Positions 22,691 through 33,706 of a stretch of 64,000 nucleotides of DNA are shown one piece after another (positions within the stretch are counted from its first letter, which is position 1; each line of letters opens with the position of its first letter). The DNA is from Rutstroemia sp. NJR-2017a BVV2 (lineage: Eukaryota; Ascomycota; Leotiomycetes; Helotiales; Rutstroemiaceae). Under the pieces are notes generated by a model that worked only from the letters and a program-made list of their open reading frames with translations, was not told the DNA's origin and ran no database searches. The stretch lies in NCBI GenBank assembly GCA_002946415.1, contig NJPS01000033.1, forward strand, positions 1 to 64,000. Direction: 5' to 3'. The translations under genes and the position numbers were made by a program.

Positions 22691-24366
22691 TTACCAATAG
22701 CGGCCACGACGGTAACCGTCATCAGCATATCCGGCATCTCTTGGAGGGTAGTCGCGAGGAGGACGATCGTAAGGTGGTCGACCATGGCCGTTGACGTATG
22801 GATCAGCAGGTGGGTAGTCTCGACGATAAGGATCATCGAAACCACCACGGCGTGGAGGAGGTGGGTAATCATCAATAGGACCACGAGGTCTTGGTGGTGA
22901 ACGCCCGTAACGGCGATCATCATCATAATATCCACGGCGAGGTGGGCTTCTGTCACGGTAACCATCGCGACGAGGACTGTAGCCTCGAGGGGGACCACGA
23001 CGATCATAGTCATCAACTGGATATGGTCGGCCGCGGGGCATCGGAGAACGAGATCTAGCTCGATCACGAGGGATGTCCGGTTGGGTCTGATTGGTTTTAG
23101 TATTAGATAAATAAATTCATAGAAGAACGGTTCCATTGGGGATTTGCGACTTACATCGGCAGTGCAGGTTACTCGGGCGCCTTTAAATTCACGGCCATCA
23201 AGCTTCTCAACTGCAGTCTTGAGGTCTGCGGCAGTTTCAAATTCAACAAAGCTTCTATTTTGTGGGTATTAGTAATTGCATGCCCAATTTGTGGTTTGCA
23301 TTGCTTACCCTTTACCGTCCCGGTCACGACCAGTTTCGGAGTAAACGACGTCGAGGCTGGATTGACGAGCAAAGTCTTTCAGATCCTACATCCAGAATCC
23401 ATGTAAGTTGTTGTCCAGGTCTGTAGTGTTGCAAGCGCCAAGGTGTGGATTGTTGCCCTTGAATTCGTAGCCAGGAAAACATGGCCATGAAAGGAAGCGG
23501 GTTTTACAAGGTCCAAACGGGTTGGCTATCTGTCTTTGCGCAAAATGACCATTGTCCGGAAACGCAAGGGCAGTAGCAAGCAACGATAGCAGAAAGGAGT
23601 CGAGACATGATAAAAAGGCCAGACACGAGGGGCGTAAGTATATAAGTCCATTAACCCTGGCCGCCGGCGCAAATGCACTAGCATTTTATTATGGAATTAA
23701 ATAGCAAATTCCAATTACATGCACGATGCTGACCAGGATTACAATGGTAATATGGCCAGTAACGGTCTATGAACAAGCAAGGAAGGCGTCCAATTATGAT
23801 GTTGCTTCATAGTCCAAATAGCAAGAAGTGAGATCCAAGAGTCCGGGGGAAGGAACGGGGAAAACAGACCTGCCAGCTGGTCTCACCTGGAAGTCCAGAG
23901 ATTTGCATGCGATGCGGGGTACGTCTAGGACGAGGTGGTGCATTGCGCTCAGTATTGGCAAAGGTATCACGATTGCGAGTACCGCGGGCGAATTGTACAG
24001 TCAATCGCTCGCCCATGAAGTCGGAACCATGGAAAGCTGCGTAGAAGATGAACAGTGAGCATGAGTCCTTGCATTTTGGAATCCCGGATATATTGCTTGG
24101 AAGACAGGGCTCTCTTACCAGGAACTACGTCGCGAGCGTCCATGGCATCTTTATATTCGATGAAGCCGAAGCCATTCATAAGCTTGATCTCAGTGATCTC
24201 GCCATGGCCATGGGTCGCAAAGTGTGCCTCGACGTCAGCCTTAGTTGCTGGAAGAAAAATTAGTTAGCCAGTGTAACATGTGCGGTGCAGAGAAACTCGA
24301 GGTGGTTCACGAACCAGTGCGAGGAAGGTTTCCCAGGTAAAGCCTGGTGGACGAAACTTCCGTCAT
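22691..24366 (-). CDS. SR-family splicing factor with two RRMs (Srp2-like)
   Basis: A pre-mRNA splicing regulator of the SRSF/Srp2 type, nuclear. Exons are 24366-24315, 24247-24119, 24036-23870, 23385-23309, 23254-23155 and 23086-22691, giving 306 aa. RRM1 begins TRLYLGNLPRT and includes GFGFIEY. RRM2 begins MQISGLPGETSWQDLKDFAR, with the pseudo-RRM helix SWQDLKDF characteristic of SR proteins. The tail (from about residue 190) is rich in Arg, Tyr, Pro and Gly with RSRSP, DRSPPRR and RRGG elements. Intron 3 (484 bp) is far longer than the other introns (54-82 bp). SR genes often self-regulate through such introns, though that is inference here. Confidence 0.92.
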
Positions 24367-25277
24367 TTTGATGATTGTTTGTTTTTTTTAGATTTGGTTG
24401 ATGTGATTGATGAAAGCTTTGATGGAACAGTTGATAAGTGAACGACTGTCGTGTGCAGGTCGAACTCTGCTCGTCGGTATGGAGGCAATGGCAGCGAGGG
24501 CAGCGAGCGCAGCTTTGGACGACGTCGCGTTGCGTCGCAAGGTTGAAAACAATAATACCCTTAGTCTGGTACTATCCTCGGCGATAAAATTCCAATAGGT
24601 AGATATGCAGTAGAAGCTGCAGCTACCTATGCGCAAAGGAAAGTGGGGATCGATGGGAAAAGGTGGATGTTGTATGGGCGATGGGAGAGGGAAAGAAAAG
24701 AAAAGATGGGGGGTTGGAGGAAGTGGAAGCGTGGGAGCGTGCGAGCGTGCGAGCGAGCGAGCGTGGAAGGGAAGGGTGGAACTGGGAAGGGTGCGGAATT
24801 GGCTCACAATCGAAGGCTAGCTGCTTATTAGTCAGGCCAGAAAATTCTTTTTCGCCCGCGTTGATTGGACAACTGGAAAACAGCCGCATTGAGTTTTATG
24901 TACGTTAGATGTTCAGTATAAACAATAAACATTGCATGGATTCTCGCAATGCAGCTGTACTAGACCCCGCCCACACACAGAAGAGGATATATCTGTTCAC
25001 GTTCTGGACTTGCCGCCATTTCACCCAGTCAGCACATACAAACGAACAGGCAGTAACATTGATATCATATTGTTCCATGGGAGCTGGCAAACCCGACCAG
25101 CATCCCTACCCTCAAGTAAAACAAAAAAGAGCCGTGCTGACGCCATCATCCAAAAGGAACTCCTTGCTTCCCAAAAGTCGTCCGCATCCCCCAGTGCTCA
25201 AACAAAAAACCCTTTCCTTACCAAACTCCAATAGCAATTCCAGAACAAAAACGTCAAGGTATCATAAACTCAACTCA
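24367..25277. other. intergenic region, SR-gene promoter
   Basis: Contains a GA/CT-rich and GCGAG-repeat tract (about 24650-24790), which is a pyrimidine-rich promoter element as seen from the minus-strand SR gene. The rest is the 3' flank of NDC80. The ORFs here are low-complexity artefacts. Confidence 0.5.
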
Positions 25278-27498
25278 TCAACTCATTTCGACATCTGGGG
25301 TATCTTCACGAATCTCGTCATCGCCTCCCAGTTCGTGCTCGACTTCATCTACGACGAATCCTTCATAGTCCTCAAGATTCTTTTGAATATGAACCTTGAA
25401 CTTGATGATATCATTCAGCATCTTCTCAATTTCCGTGTGGAGCTCCTCCCGAAGTGTGTTGGCTCGCAGAGTGAGTTGCTCGTATCTGAGCCATGTTAGA
25501 ATTACTTCAAAGAATCATGAATACATGAAAGGATAACTTACTCGATGTTCGTGTTCATCTCCCGCTGCTCCATCAACTGAACAGATTCTGTGAGGCCAGC
25601 TCTCATCTTAGCAAGCTCCTTCTCCATCTTCTCGATCTGTGCATCAGAGGCCAACTTTTGAGTTGTGGTGACCTATTCAATCGTCAACTATTGCACAGAT
25701 TACGTTGAAATGTTGTCGCCCTTACCTCTTTGGTCTTATCGTACTCTTCTTCCGCAGCTCGCACGCGGTGCTCTAAGGCCTCGACCTCACCTCTCTTGTC
25801 TTCGATGGCTTCCTTAATGCTGTCAAGAAGATCATGATGTTTCATCATCTCCTCAACCGCAAGAGTCCGTCGCTCTGAGATCTCCTTACGAAGACTGATG
25901 AAACTGTTCTTGACATGACCACGAAGATCCAGGTTTAGAATATGAGCCGGCTGGTAGCCCGTTACCGGGTCGGCCAGGAGTCTGTCGCTATCGCTTCCAC
26001 CAGCGTGAGAGCCTCTCATCTGCGAAGCAGAGAAGTTAGGACCGTCATTGACAACAACTTGCAGTTCGTAATTCTTTCCCTTGGAATTCACTGCAGTCGA
26101 CGGAATCAGACCAATCTGGTAGCCCAAGCTATTGTACTTGTCTACAACACGCTCTAGCTCGTCCAGCTTCCGACCGGCTTCGACTTCCTTTTCAGCAACT
26201 TTTTTCTTCGCCTCTTCGAGCCTCTGCTGCGAAGACTCTATACCTTTTTGGAGTCGTTCCCTCTCGGAGTTCATGCGATCGATGTCCTGCATACTGATTC
26301 CTTGGTCATCGACGACCTTTTGTAGACCGATTCGCTCATCGTCTGCTTCTTTCAACTCTTGGAGGACCTTGTCAAGCTCCTCCTGCAAGAACTGGATCCG
26401 AGATTCGTATTTCTCAGATTTTTGATGCATTCGATTATCGAACTCCTCGAACTTCACTTTGTCATCTTCCATGATCTTGAAGTTTCTGTCCAGGGTGGCG
26501 ATATCGGAGCCCGTCTTCTCCAGGGTCTCGATCTCTTTTTGTAACCGCTCATGTTCACCCTCGAGAATATTCATTTCGTCGAGATATTTCGCGTTCGAGC
26601 GATTGAACTCCTGGGCCATAGCTTCAATATGCGGGGCAAGAACCTGATCCTGATCATCATCTCCTGCATCGTCATCCATAGAAAGCCAGTCGCGATATGC
26701 ACTGCTTAGAAAGTGAAAGATGATACGATCTCCGCTAACATCGACACCGGCCTCTGCGCATGCCTCATCGTACTGGTTTGTGCCATAACCATCCAGCATT
26801 TGAGCAAGCTGCATCATCCAGTGTAAAAGCCCAAGGAAAAGTGGCCATGAGTTTGCACCACCGACAGCCGACAGCGATGACTTCGTTATGCTTTTTTGAT
26901 ATGGGTAACGTAATTGGGCCAAAATAGGAGGGACTTCTTGATCAATATTCTTCTGGAATCGATAACTTGGATCGATTCTATGATAGAGCCATTGAAACAT
27001 AAATATAAAGTCTTTCTGTGTTGGTGACTTCATCGTGTTAAGAGACACATTATGACCCATCTCTATCTCGTAATTGTTGTTTGCCATATATTCCAAGAGC
27101 TCTTGTCCAATTTTGCCCTGGTAAGCACGATCTTTCAGAGGACGTGGGTCCTTTGGAACTCCCGCCGGTTGGGGTGCCTGTTGGAAAAAGCTTTGATGAC
27201 CCATAGGACCGTTTGTTGAAGTTCTCGATCTATAGACACTACTTCGACGTTCTGTGCCTTCAGCCGATGCTCGACCCATTTGTGGAGGGGCATAGCTCTT
27301 CCGCCCGCTACTATTCTGAAATGACGCCCTCTTTACAGATGTCATTCCCATTTCTGCTAAGTTTGTTCCCGAAGACGAGCGCGAAAACAATGGTTGACTT
27401 GGTCGTGGCGGGGCAAGGGATTGTCTTGATCCGGTACGGCCATGGCTAGCAGTAAAAGGTATATTGTTAATGCCGGAAATTGAATTGGATCGCTTCAT
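25278..27498 (-). CDS. NDC80: kinetochore protein Ndc80
   Basis: The microtubule-binding subunit of the Ndc80 complex (with Nuf2, Spc24, Spc25), acting at the outer kinetochore. Exons are 27498-25726, 25672-25542 and 25485-25278, giving 703 aa, normal for fungi. A Ser/Arg-rich basic tail (residues 1-120) is followed by the calponin-homology domain (about 125-260: [52 protein letters not shown]). A long coiled coil starts at about residue 290 and is broken by a non-coil loop near [15 protein letters not shown]. The C-terminal coil ends in an acidic tail. The gene is divergent from PEX14. Confidence 0.96.
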
Positions 27499-28034
27499 GG
27501 CGGATGATGGTTGTGGTAGGCTTGAGTTGTAACTGATTCCCCCAAGTGTCTATGATAAATAAGTATTTTGCATGTGCATGCTTGTCGCATGGGGGGATCC
27601 TTACCTCTCGTGGGCGTCGCACTGAGAAAAGACCTGTGTCTTGTTGCGACATTTCCAGTCTGACTTTGTGCACAGAACGAGATTCTATAATAACAAATGT
27701 AGTAGATCTTCTGTATACGAAAGATACTTTGGTGAAATGGAAAGACGGAACTCAAATTGCGTCCGCAACAAACTGTAGTATTGTATTTGCGACAACAAAA
27801 CTTTGAATAGATGACCCCCGTATCATAGGGCAAAATTGCGGGAGAAAGTAAACAATCGGACCTGGCTTAGCGTCAAAGCTAGGGATAAGACTACCACAGT
27901 CACGTGAGAAAGCCTTCAGCCTCGGTTCCGGCCATTCTCATTTAGCTTGTGGGTATGTCAAAGTTCCCCAGATTTGACGGATATATACACGTCTTACGGT
28001 GAGCAGAGATTCACTTTTCACATTCAAGTTCATC
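27499..28034. promoter_or_regulatory. divergent NDC80/PEX14 promoter region
   Basis: 536 bp separate the two divergent start codons, so both promoters lie here. A CACGTG E-box-like hexamer occurs at about 27901. No TATA box is assigned with confidence. Confidence 0.5.
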
Positions 28035-29261
28035 ATGACGATACGGGAGGATCTGGTAGCATCTGCTGTAAGTATCACTGGCGTATACCACAGAAGTGAA
28101 AGACTAATTCTAATTCCCCCTTTAGGTTACATGTGAGAGCACCCTGGTGTAAATGACCTCCAGTACTTGATCTAATCCGTGCGATAGTTCTACAGGATCC
28201 AAGCGTGTCGGCATCCCCTTTGGAGAATCGGATCGCGTTCCTGCAATCGAAGAACCTTACACAGGAAGAGGTAGATGCGGCATTAGGACGAGCGAGCGGC
28301 GAGCACTCCCCAGCACCTCAATCGTATTCGAACTATGCGCCGCAACAACAAGTCGTGAGACAATCTCAGCCGGGTTACGGGGGCTATCAGCAATACCCAT
28401 GGCAGCAACCTCCACCGCCAGAGTTGCCGAAACGGGACTGGAGAGATTGGTTTATCATGGCAACCGTGATGGGCGGCGTGGGATATGGTGCATACTTTTT
28501 GGCTAAGGTAGGGACCCTTCATAGAGCTTTAAGATGGGTTTAACTGACATTGTTAGCGATACGTATACCCCATGATTGCACCACCAACACCGCCTCAGCT
28601 GGAGCAGGATAAACAAGCGATTGATGAATCTTTTGAGAAGGCATTCTCTCTCCTGGATCAATTGGCTAAAGACACTGAGACACTCAAGACCTCCGAGCAA
28701 GAAAGGACGGAGCGGTTGGATGCCGCATTAACTGAGGTGGAGACTGTGATCAGCGAACTCAAATCTGCAAGCCGACGCCGTGAGGAAGAGTCTCGCCGTA
28801 TAGGTGACGAGGTCAGGGGGCTCAAGGACTTGATTCCGAGAGCCATGGATGGTCAAAAGGAGGCCACCGATAACAGGTTGAAGGAACTCAATACTGAGTT
28901 GAAGAGCTTGAAAACCTTGATGGGACAACGAATGAACCCAACATCGACCACCAGCCCATACAGCAGACTTCCAACTTCCGGTCAGTTGTCCACCCCTGCG
29001 CCGAGCACTGCTACCCCAACCGGGGATTTACCAAGTGAGGCGATCCCACCTCGGCCTGCATCGGTCAGTACCAGCTCGGGAACCGAAGTCGTAGGCTCGA
29101 TTCAAGCTCGAACCTCTACTCCTTTCAATACTGGTGCGCCTGCAGGAGGTGCCAAAATCCCAGCTTGGCAGATGGCTGCTGCCAACAAAAGCACACCTGC
29201 GGTTGACGCTACCCCTGCGACCAGCGAAACGCCAGAGGCAAGCGCAGGCGGGTCGGCATAG
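28035..29261 (+). CDS. PEX14: peroxisomal docking protein Pex14
   Basis: A component of the peroxisomal import docking complex that binds cargo-loaded Pex5 with Pex13. Exons are 28035-28067, 28126-28132, 28188-28507 and 28557-29261, giving 354 aa. Exon 2 is a 7-nt microexon, needed to give the conserved N-terminus MTIREDLVASAVTFLQDPSV. The Pex14_N domain (about residues 3-50) includes RIAFLQSKNLTQEEVDAAL. A Pro-rich stretch (PWQQPPPPELPKRDW) precedes a hydrophobic segment at about 100-120 (WFIMATVMGGVGYGAYFLA). A coiled coil spans about 130-240, followed by a Thr/Ser/Pro-rich tail. The first ATG is 33 nt before intron 1. Confidence 0.95.
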
Positions 29262-30111
29262 GTAGAAACATGTACGAACAACATACTAAGAGTCGAGATA
29301 TTGCATGGGATGGCGTGTTAAGGTGTTTACGAGCAATAAATCAGGGTAGTTTGGGATGATAATAAAATTTAATGAAAGACAACTTCGGCCACACAATTTC
29401 ACTGTACAAATACCTCCCTCTACGTCTGCTATTGAACTAAAAGCTATGCATGTTGGTAACACTGGGCATTGGCCCTTTGCGTGTTGAGGTAGATGGCGCT
29501 CAAGCTACCAGACTTTTCCCCTGGCGCAATGTAAACAGCGACGACGCTCCAGCGTTCTTCTAACCCTCACTAATTAACCAGCTAGGGGGCCACCACATGT
29601 GATTCTTCCTTTTTTCACTGGTAGACGCCATGGCTCCGTGGCTCCTAGGCAAGTTCGGATTTTACCTAGGTTCATTCATGATCGCTTACATAAGACTTAC
29701 AATCCCTCGGCTCGAAATACTCCGCTCCGACAGTTCCCACGGCGGCTGCTCACAAGTCTTCCTTCAAGAGCTACTCACCACGAATCATCATTCGTCACAT
29801 TAGGAGTCTCAAATCAGGGCATGACCTCATATACGTGAGTCAATGCAAAGCATGGAGGGTGCTTCTGCGTTGTTTCGTTTCATATCTTTCTTTCATCTAG
29901 CTGACTTAGAACGTCTCAGATACATCTTTGCGAAGTAGAAATCTGACTTTACTCTTCCCACTTTCAACTTCCTGACCTATTTCTCACATTTTCTTGGTTC
30001 ATTTTATACCGTCTGGCGGTTTCTATTATCATCGCGTCTTGAGTATATCTTCAAACATCATATCGCACGTGCGTAGGGTCCAGATTTGCCACTGGGCTCC
30101 ACCCCGTCACC
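29262..30111. other. intergenic region
   Basis: No confident gene. A 57-codon ORF at about 29630-29803 (MAPWLLGKFGFYLG...) has a hydrophobic start but no support. It may simply lie in the leader of the downstream hydrolase gene. Confidence 0.4.
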
Positions 30112-31551
30112 ATGGATACAAGTTCACCAATTGCGCTGGTGAAAACCATGATCCCAAAAATGCCATTAGTGGGCAAAACAGCATTGATGCATACCTTGGG
30201 AATGTCAGAACATTGTCATCATTGGGACCTGCGGACTGAACTTACTGTCAATGTTTTACGCTCGTTTACCTGTGGTGAGCCCCAGCCAATATCTAGGACG
30301 CAGAGGGTGACCCTCCAAGATCCGGGTATCAAAGGCAAGATGTGGGTTAGCAAAGCCGCACTGATCGTACCGGAGGAGAACGACGTCAGGCAAAAGCTCT
30401 TCCAGGCGATCGAAGAAATGAAGGATCCCGGCGAACCGCGGGGAGGATTTACGGAGCCGAAATTGGTGCCTGTGGAAACGGAATGGACTGGATATCGAGC
30501 TGGGGCTACCAGTAAATCTGTGCCGTTGAAAATTCCTGAATCCCAACAATATGAAGAAATGATGAAAGAAGTTACCACACCCGTGACTATCCTGTATATC
30601 CACGGCGGAGCGCACTGGATGCTAGACCCAGCAACCTACCGTGACGCATGCAAGAAACTAGCCAAGCTGTGCGGCGGCCGTGTTCTGTCCCTTCGATATC
30701 GACTTGCGCCACAAAATCCGTTTCCCGCCGGTCTCCTAGACTGTCTCGTCGCATACCTCAACCTTCTCTACCCTCCACCAGGTTCTTTTCACGCACCCGT
30801 CTCCGCTTCGCACATCGTATTTTCTGGCGATAGCGCAGGCGGCAATCTGTCCCTCGCTCTCGTGCAACTCCTTCTGCATTTCCAACGCACCCATACCACA
30901 ATAAGCTGGAACGGGCAAGCCCACGAAATACCCCTCCCCGCTGGTCTCGCCCTAAACTCCCCATGGGCAGATATAACCTGCTCCTCTCCTTCCCACGAGT
31001 CAAATAGTAAATACGACTACATCCCTCCACCCTCGTTCGCGCCCAACGGAATGACATTCCCCCCCTGTTCGATCTGGCCAACCGACCCTCCTCGCAGCAA
31101 CATCTACGTCGAAGATGCCCTCATCTGCCATCCTCTGGTGTCCCCCTTATCAGCTAAATCCTGGGCCGGCGCACCACCAATGCATATCATTACAGGACAG
31201 GAACTCCTCGCAGATGAAGACAAGACTATAGCGAGCAAAGCAGCGAGTCAGGGCGTGGTGGTCCGGTACGAAGAGTATGAGGCGATGCCGCATTGTTTCG
31301 CACTGCTATTGGCAGGACTGGGTGGGACGAGGAGATGCTTCACTGGGTGGGGAAAATTTTGCAGGGAAGTGGTGGTGGAGAGAGAGGGGATGGAGACGAC
31401 GGGCGTCAGGATCCGTGCGAAGACGTTAAAGGAGGAGGTTGTAGATGTGAGGGGATTATGGAAGGAGAGTGATGAGGTTGTGGTGGGGAGGATGAAGGAG
31501 AAGGCTAGGGTTTTAGGAGGGAAGGCCGGTAATGAGATGGCCAAACTGTAA
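30112..31551 (+). CDS. alpha/beta-hydrolase, hormone-sensitive-lipase-like (fold 3)
   Basis: A single-exon gene of 479 aa. The HSL/BD-FAE-type oxyanion motif HGGA begins at residue 164 (ILYIHGGAHW). The nucleophile Ser241 is in GDSAG, and His394 is in AMPHCFALL. The Asp is probably in GQELLADEDK, near residue 366. RYRLAPQNPFPAGLLDCLVA is the conserved helix segment between them. The first ~130 residues are a poorly conserved N-terminal extension with no signal peptide. Predicted to hydrolyse short-chain or hydrophobic esters. The substrate is unknown and no pathway neighbours help. Confidence 0.88.
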   Translation: MDTSSPIALVKTMIPKMPLVGKTALMHTLGMSEHCHHWDLRTELTVNVLRSFTCGEPQPISRTQRVTLQDPGIKGKMWVSKAALIVPEENDVRQKLFQAIEEMKDPGEPRGGFTEPKLVPVETEWTGYRAGATSKSVPLKIPESQQYEEMMKEVTTPVTILYIHGGAHWMLDPATYRDACKKLAKLCGGRVLSLRYRLAPQNPFPAGLLDCLVAYLNLLYPPPGSFHAPVSASHIVFSGDSAGGNLSLALVQLLLHFQRTHTTISWNGQAHEIPLPAGLALNSPWADITCSSPSHESNSKYDYIPPPSFAPNGMTFPPCSIWPTDPPRSNIYVEDALICHPLVSPLSAKSWAGAPPMHIITGQELLADEDKTIASKAASQGVVVRYEEYEAMPHCFALLLAGLGGTRRCFTGWGKFCREVVVEREGMETTGVRIRAKTLKEEVVDVRGLWKESDEVVVGRMKEKARVLGGKAGNEMAKL

Positions 31552-32117
31552 AGTAGTGGCCCGAAGGAGACGATGGGGATAGAGAGACTGTAACATATTA
31601 ACAGATAAATTAAGAACATGGAAGGACATGAGATTCATAATTAGCGAACCATATTTCGAACAAACGCAATCTTGAGTCTCGCAATCACATATGAAGGTAT
31701 AGGTGAAGCTGGACATTCTTGTAACCAAGAAAGTTAAGATTTTCGTATTCTCTTATCCATCACGATTTCCACCATCAACAGATGACAAAGTCTCGCAGAC
31801 TTAAGTGACGACTCCAGGTAGCCATCAGATTCCGGCAATCACTTCTTGATTCCGCATCAAAATCCCATTAATCCTCGTATGAGGTAGAAGTCGTCCATAC
31901 ATACATTTCAATCATCCGATCATTTCAACTTTCCTCTCCACCCACCACACCATAACCACTTCCTCCCGCTTCAGAAGTTCTAGTAGATGCAAAGCAGACA
32001 AACGCGCTCTATAAGATTAGAAATTTTACTCGCAGATATGCAATGGAAAAAAGCAAACACCCAACCCGTACTGTCTATGTAAGCAGCAAATAATTCGCCT
32101 CATGATTGGTGACATGA
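31552..32117. other. convergent intergenic region
   Basis: 3' flanks of the hydrolase (+) and HMG-CoA synthase (-). Nothing recognisable is encoded. Confidence 0.5.
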
Positions 32118-33706
32118 TTATGCTTTAACTTCGTATTTGCGACGGAACATGTCGTCAACACTTGTGAGGTAGTATGTGTCCTTGGCGATGGTCTCGGGGC
32201 TTCCTGCTGGAGTGTATGATTTTTGGAGATGGGCCTTCTTGCGGAGTTCGCACATCTACATAATATGTTAGTCCTTTGCTGAAAGCAGAGTTTAAACCGA
32301 TAATCTTACCTGATCGTAAACCTCTGGGGCAACTGTTCGGCGAGCAGCAAGTCGCTCCTTCAAGTTCAAAGCTTTTGAGATGTGCTCTGTAGATCCGGCA
32401 ACCTTTACCGAAAATAAACTGGAGGCCAAACCACTTCCGTAACTGAAGATAGCAATTCTCTTTCCTTGAAGGGAAGCGCTGTCGATGTTGCTCAGCAAAC
32501 TGACAAGGCCACCGTAGACACTTGCAGAATACATGTTTCCGCACATGGTTGGGACTTCAATGCTGGGTTGCACACGCTCATTGAAACGCTTCTTGGTCAA
32601 ACCCATAAAGGTCTTCTCAACAACCTTGTCAGACAAAGATTTGGTGTAATCCATATCACGGAGTTCGGCTGGAACTTCGGCGAAGGCTGGAGAGCTGGGG
32701 TTGGCGAGGTAATCATTGTACAGCATACGTGCGTAGGATTTTGCGACAAGTTTGCAAGTAGGGGCATGGAAAGCCAAGTAGTCGAATCGATCAAGAGGAG
32801 TCTTTGATGATGCCTCCTCAGCTCCGTTGCCGTTGGCATGTCCATTGGCATGTCCATTGGCAAGGGCCTTGAGAGTGCCCTCTCGTTTGTTGTATGCCTT
32901 GTAGCAAGCATCGACTGCCTCAGTATAACACTTGATGGAGAAATGACCATCAACGATTGGGTACTCGCTGGTGAGATCTGGCTTGTAGAAATCGTATACG
33001 TGTTGCATGTAGGTACCACGAAGACCGGGCTCTACAACGACTGGCGCATTAGGGCCAATCAGCATGGCAACGGCACCTGCACCTCCAGTTGGACGCGCAG
33101 AACCCTTGGCATACAACGCAATATCTGCAGCCACCACAATGGCATCTCTTCCGTCCCAGGCAGATGACTCAACCCAGTTTACAGCGTTGAAAAGAGCATT
33201 GGTTCCACCATAGCAAGCGTTAACAGTATCAACACCTTCAATGTTTGAATTCTCTCCGAAAAGTTGCATAAGAACAGACTTTACAGACTTCGACTTGTCG
33301 AGGATTGTTTCCGTACCAACTTCGAGACGTCCAATTGAGTTTGTGTCGATGCTGTATTTGCTCAATAAGCGGGAGGTGACTGTCAAGGCGAAAGAATAGA
33401 TATCTGCCACTGGTGAGTAGAAGTTCTGCCTAGCCCGGAAGCAAAGTCCCACCTTCGGTGTCATCACAGAAGCTCATCTTGGTCTGCCCAAGACCGATTG
33501 TGTATTTGCCTTGGCTAACGCCATCGAACTTTTCAAGCTCTGCTTGGTCGACGCACTGGCAGAAAATGAAGTTAGCAGACCAGACTTAGAAGGCAAGTGG
33601 AATTTTGCTGGGAGTGACTGGTGAGAGTCGAATCTCGCGATCGTACCTGGCTTGGGAAGTAGATTTCAACGGCCTTAATGCCAATGTTTTGAGGGCGAGA
33701 AGACAT
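32118..33706 (-). CDS. ERG13: hydroxymethylglutaryl-CoA synthase
   Basis: Condenses acetyl-CoA with acetoacetyl-CoA to HMG-CoA, at the head of the mevalonate/ergosterol pathway. Exons are 33706-33647, 33555-33453, 33403-32310 and 32255-32118, giving 464 aa. The N-terminus [20 protein letters not shown] and [10 protein letters not shown] are typical. Catalytic Cys118 lies in [14 protein letters not shown]. The active-site His is probably in [23 protein letters not shown] is in the C-terminal part. An Asn-Gly-His-Ala repeat (about residue 235-245) lies in a variable loop. The C-terminus ([18 protein letters not shown]) is standard. Confidence 0.96.

Noticed and set aside
29630..29803. 57-codon ORF with a hydrophobic start
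   Set aside because: No family resemblance and no splice partner. More likely part of the leader of the hydrolase gene.
33610..33650. Self-complementary GAGTCGAATCTCGCGA-like sequence resembling a tRNA T-arm
   Set aside because: It lies inside ERG13 intron 1, and no acceptor stem, D-arm or anticodon arm can be built around it.
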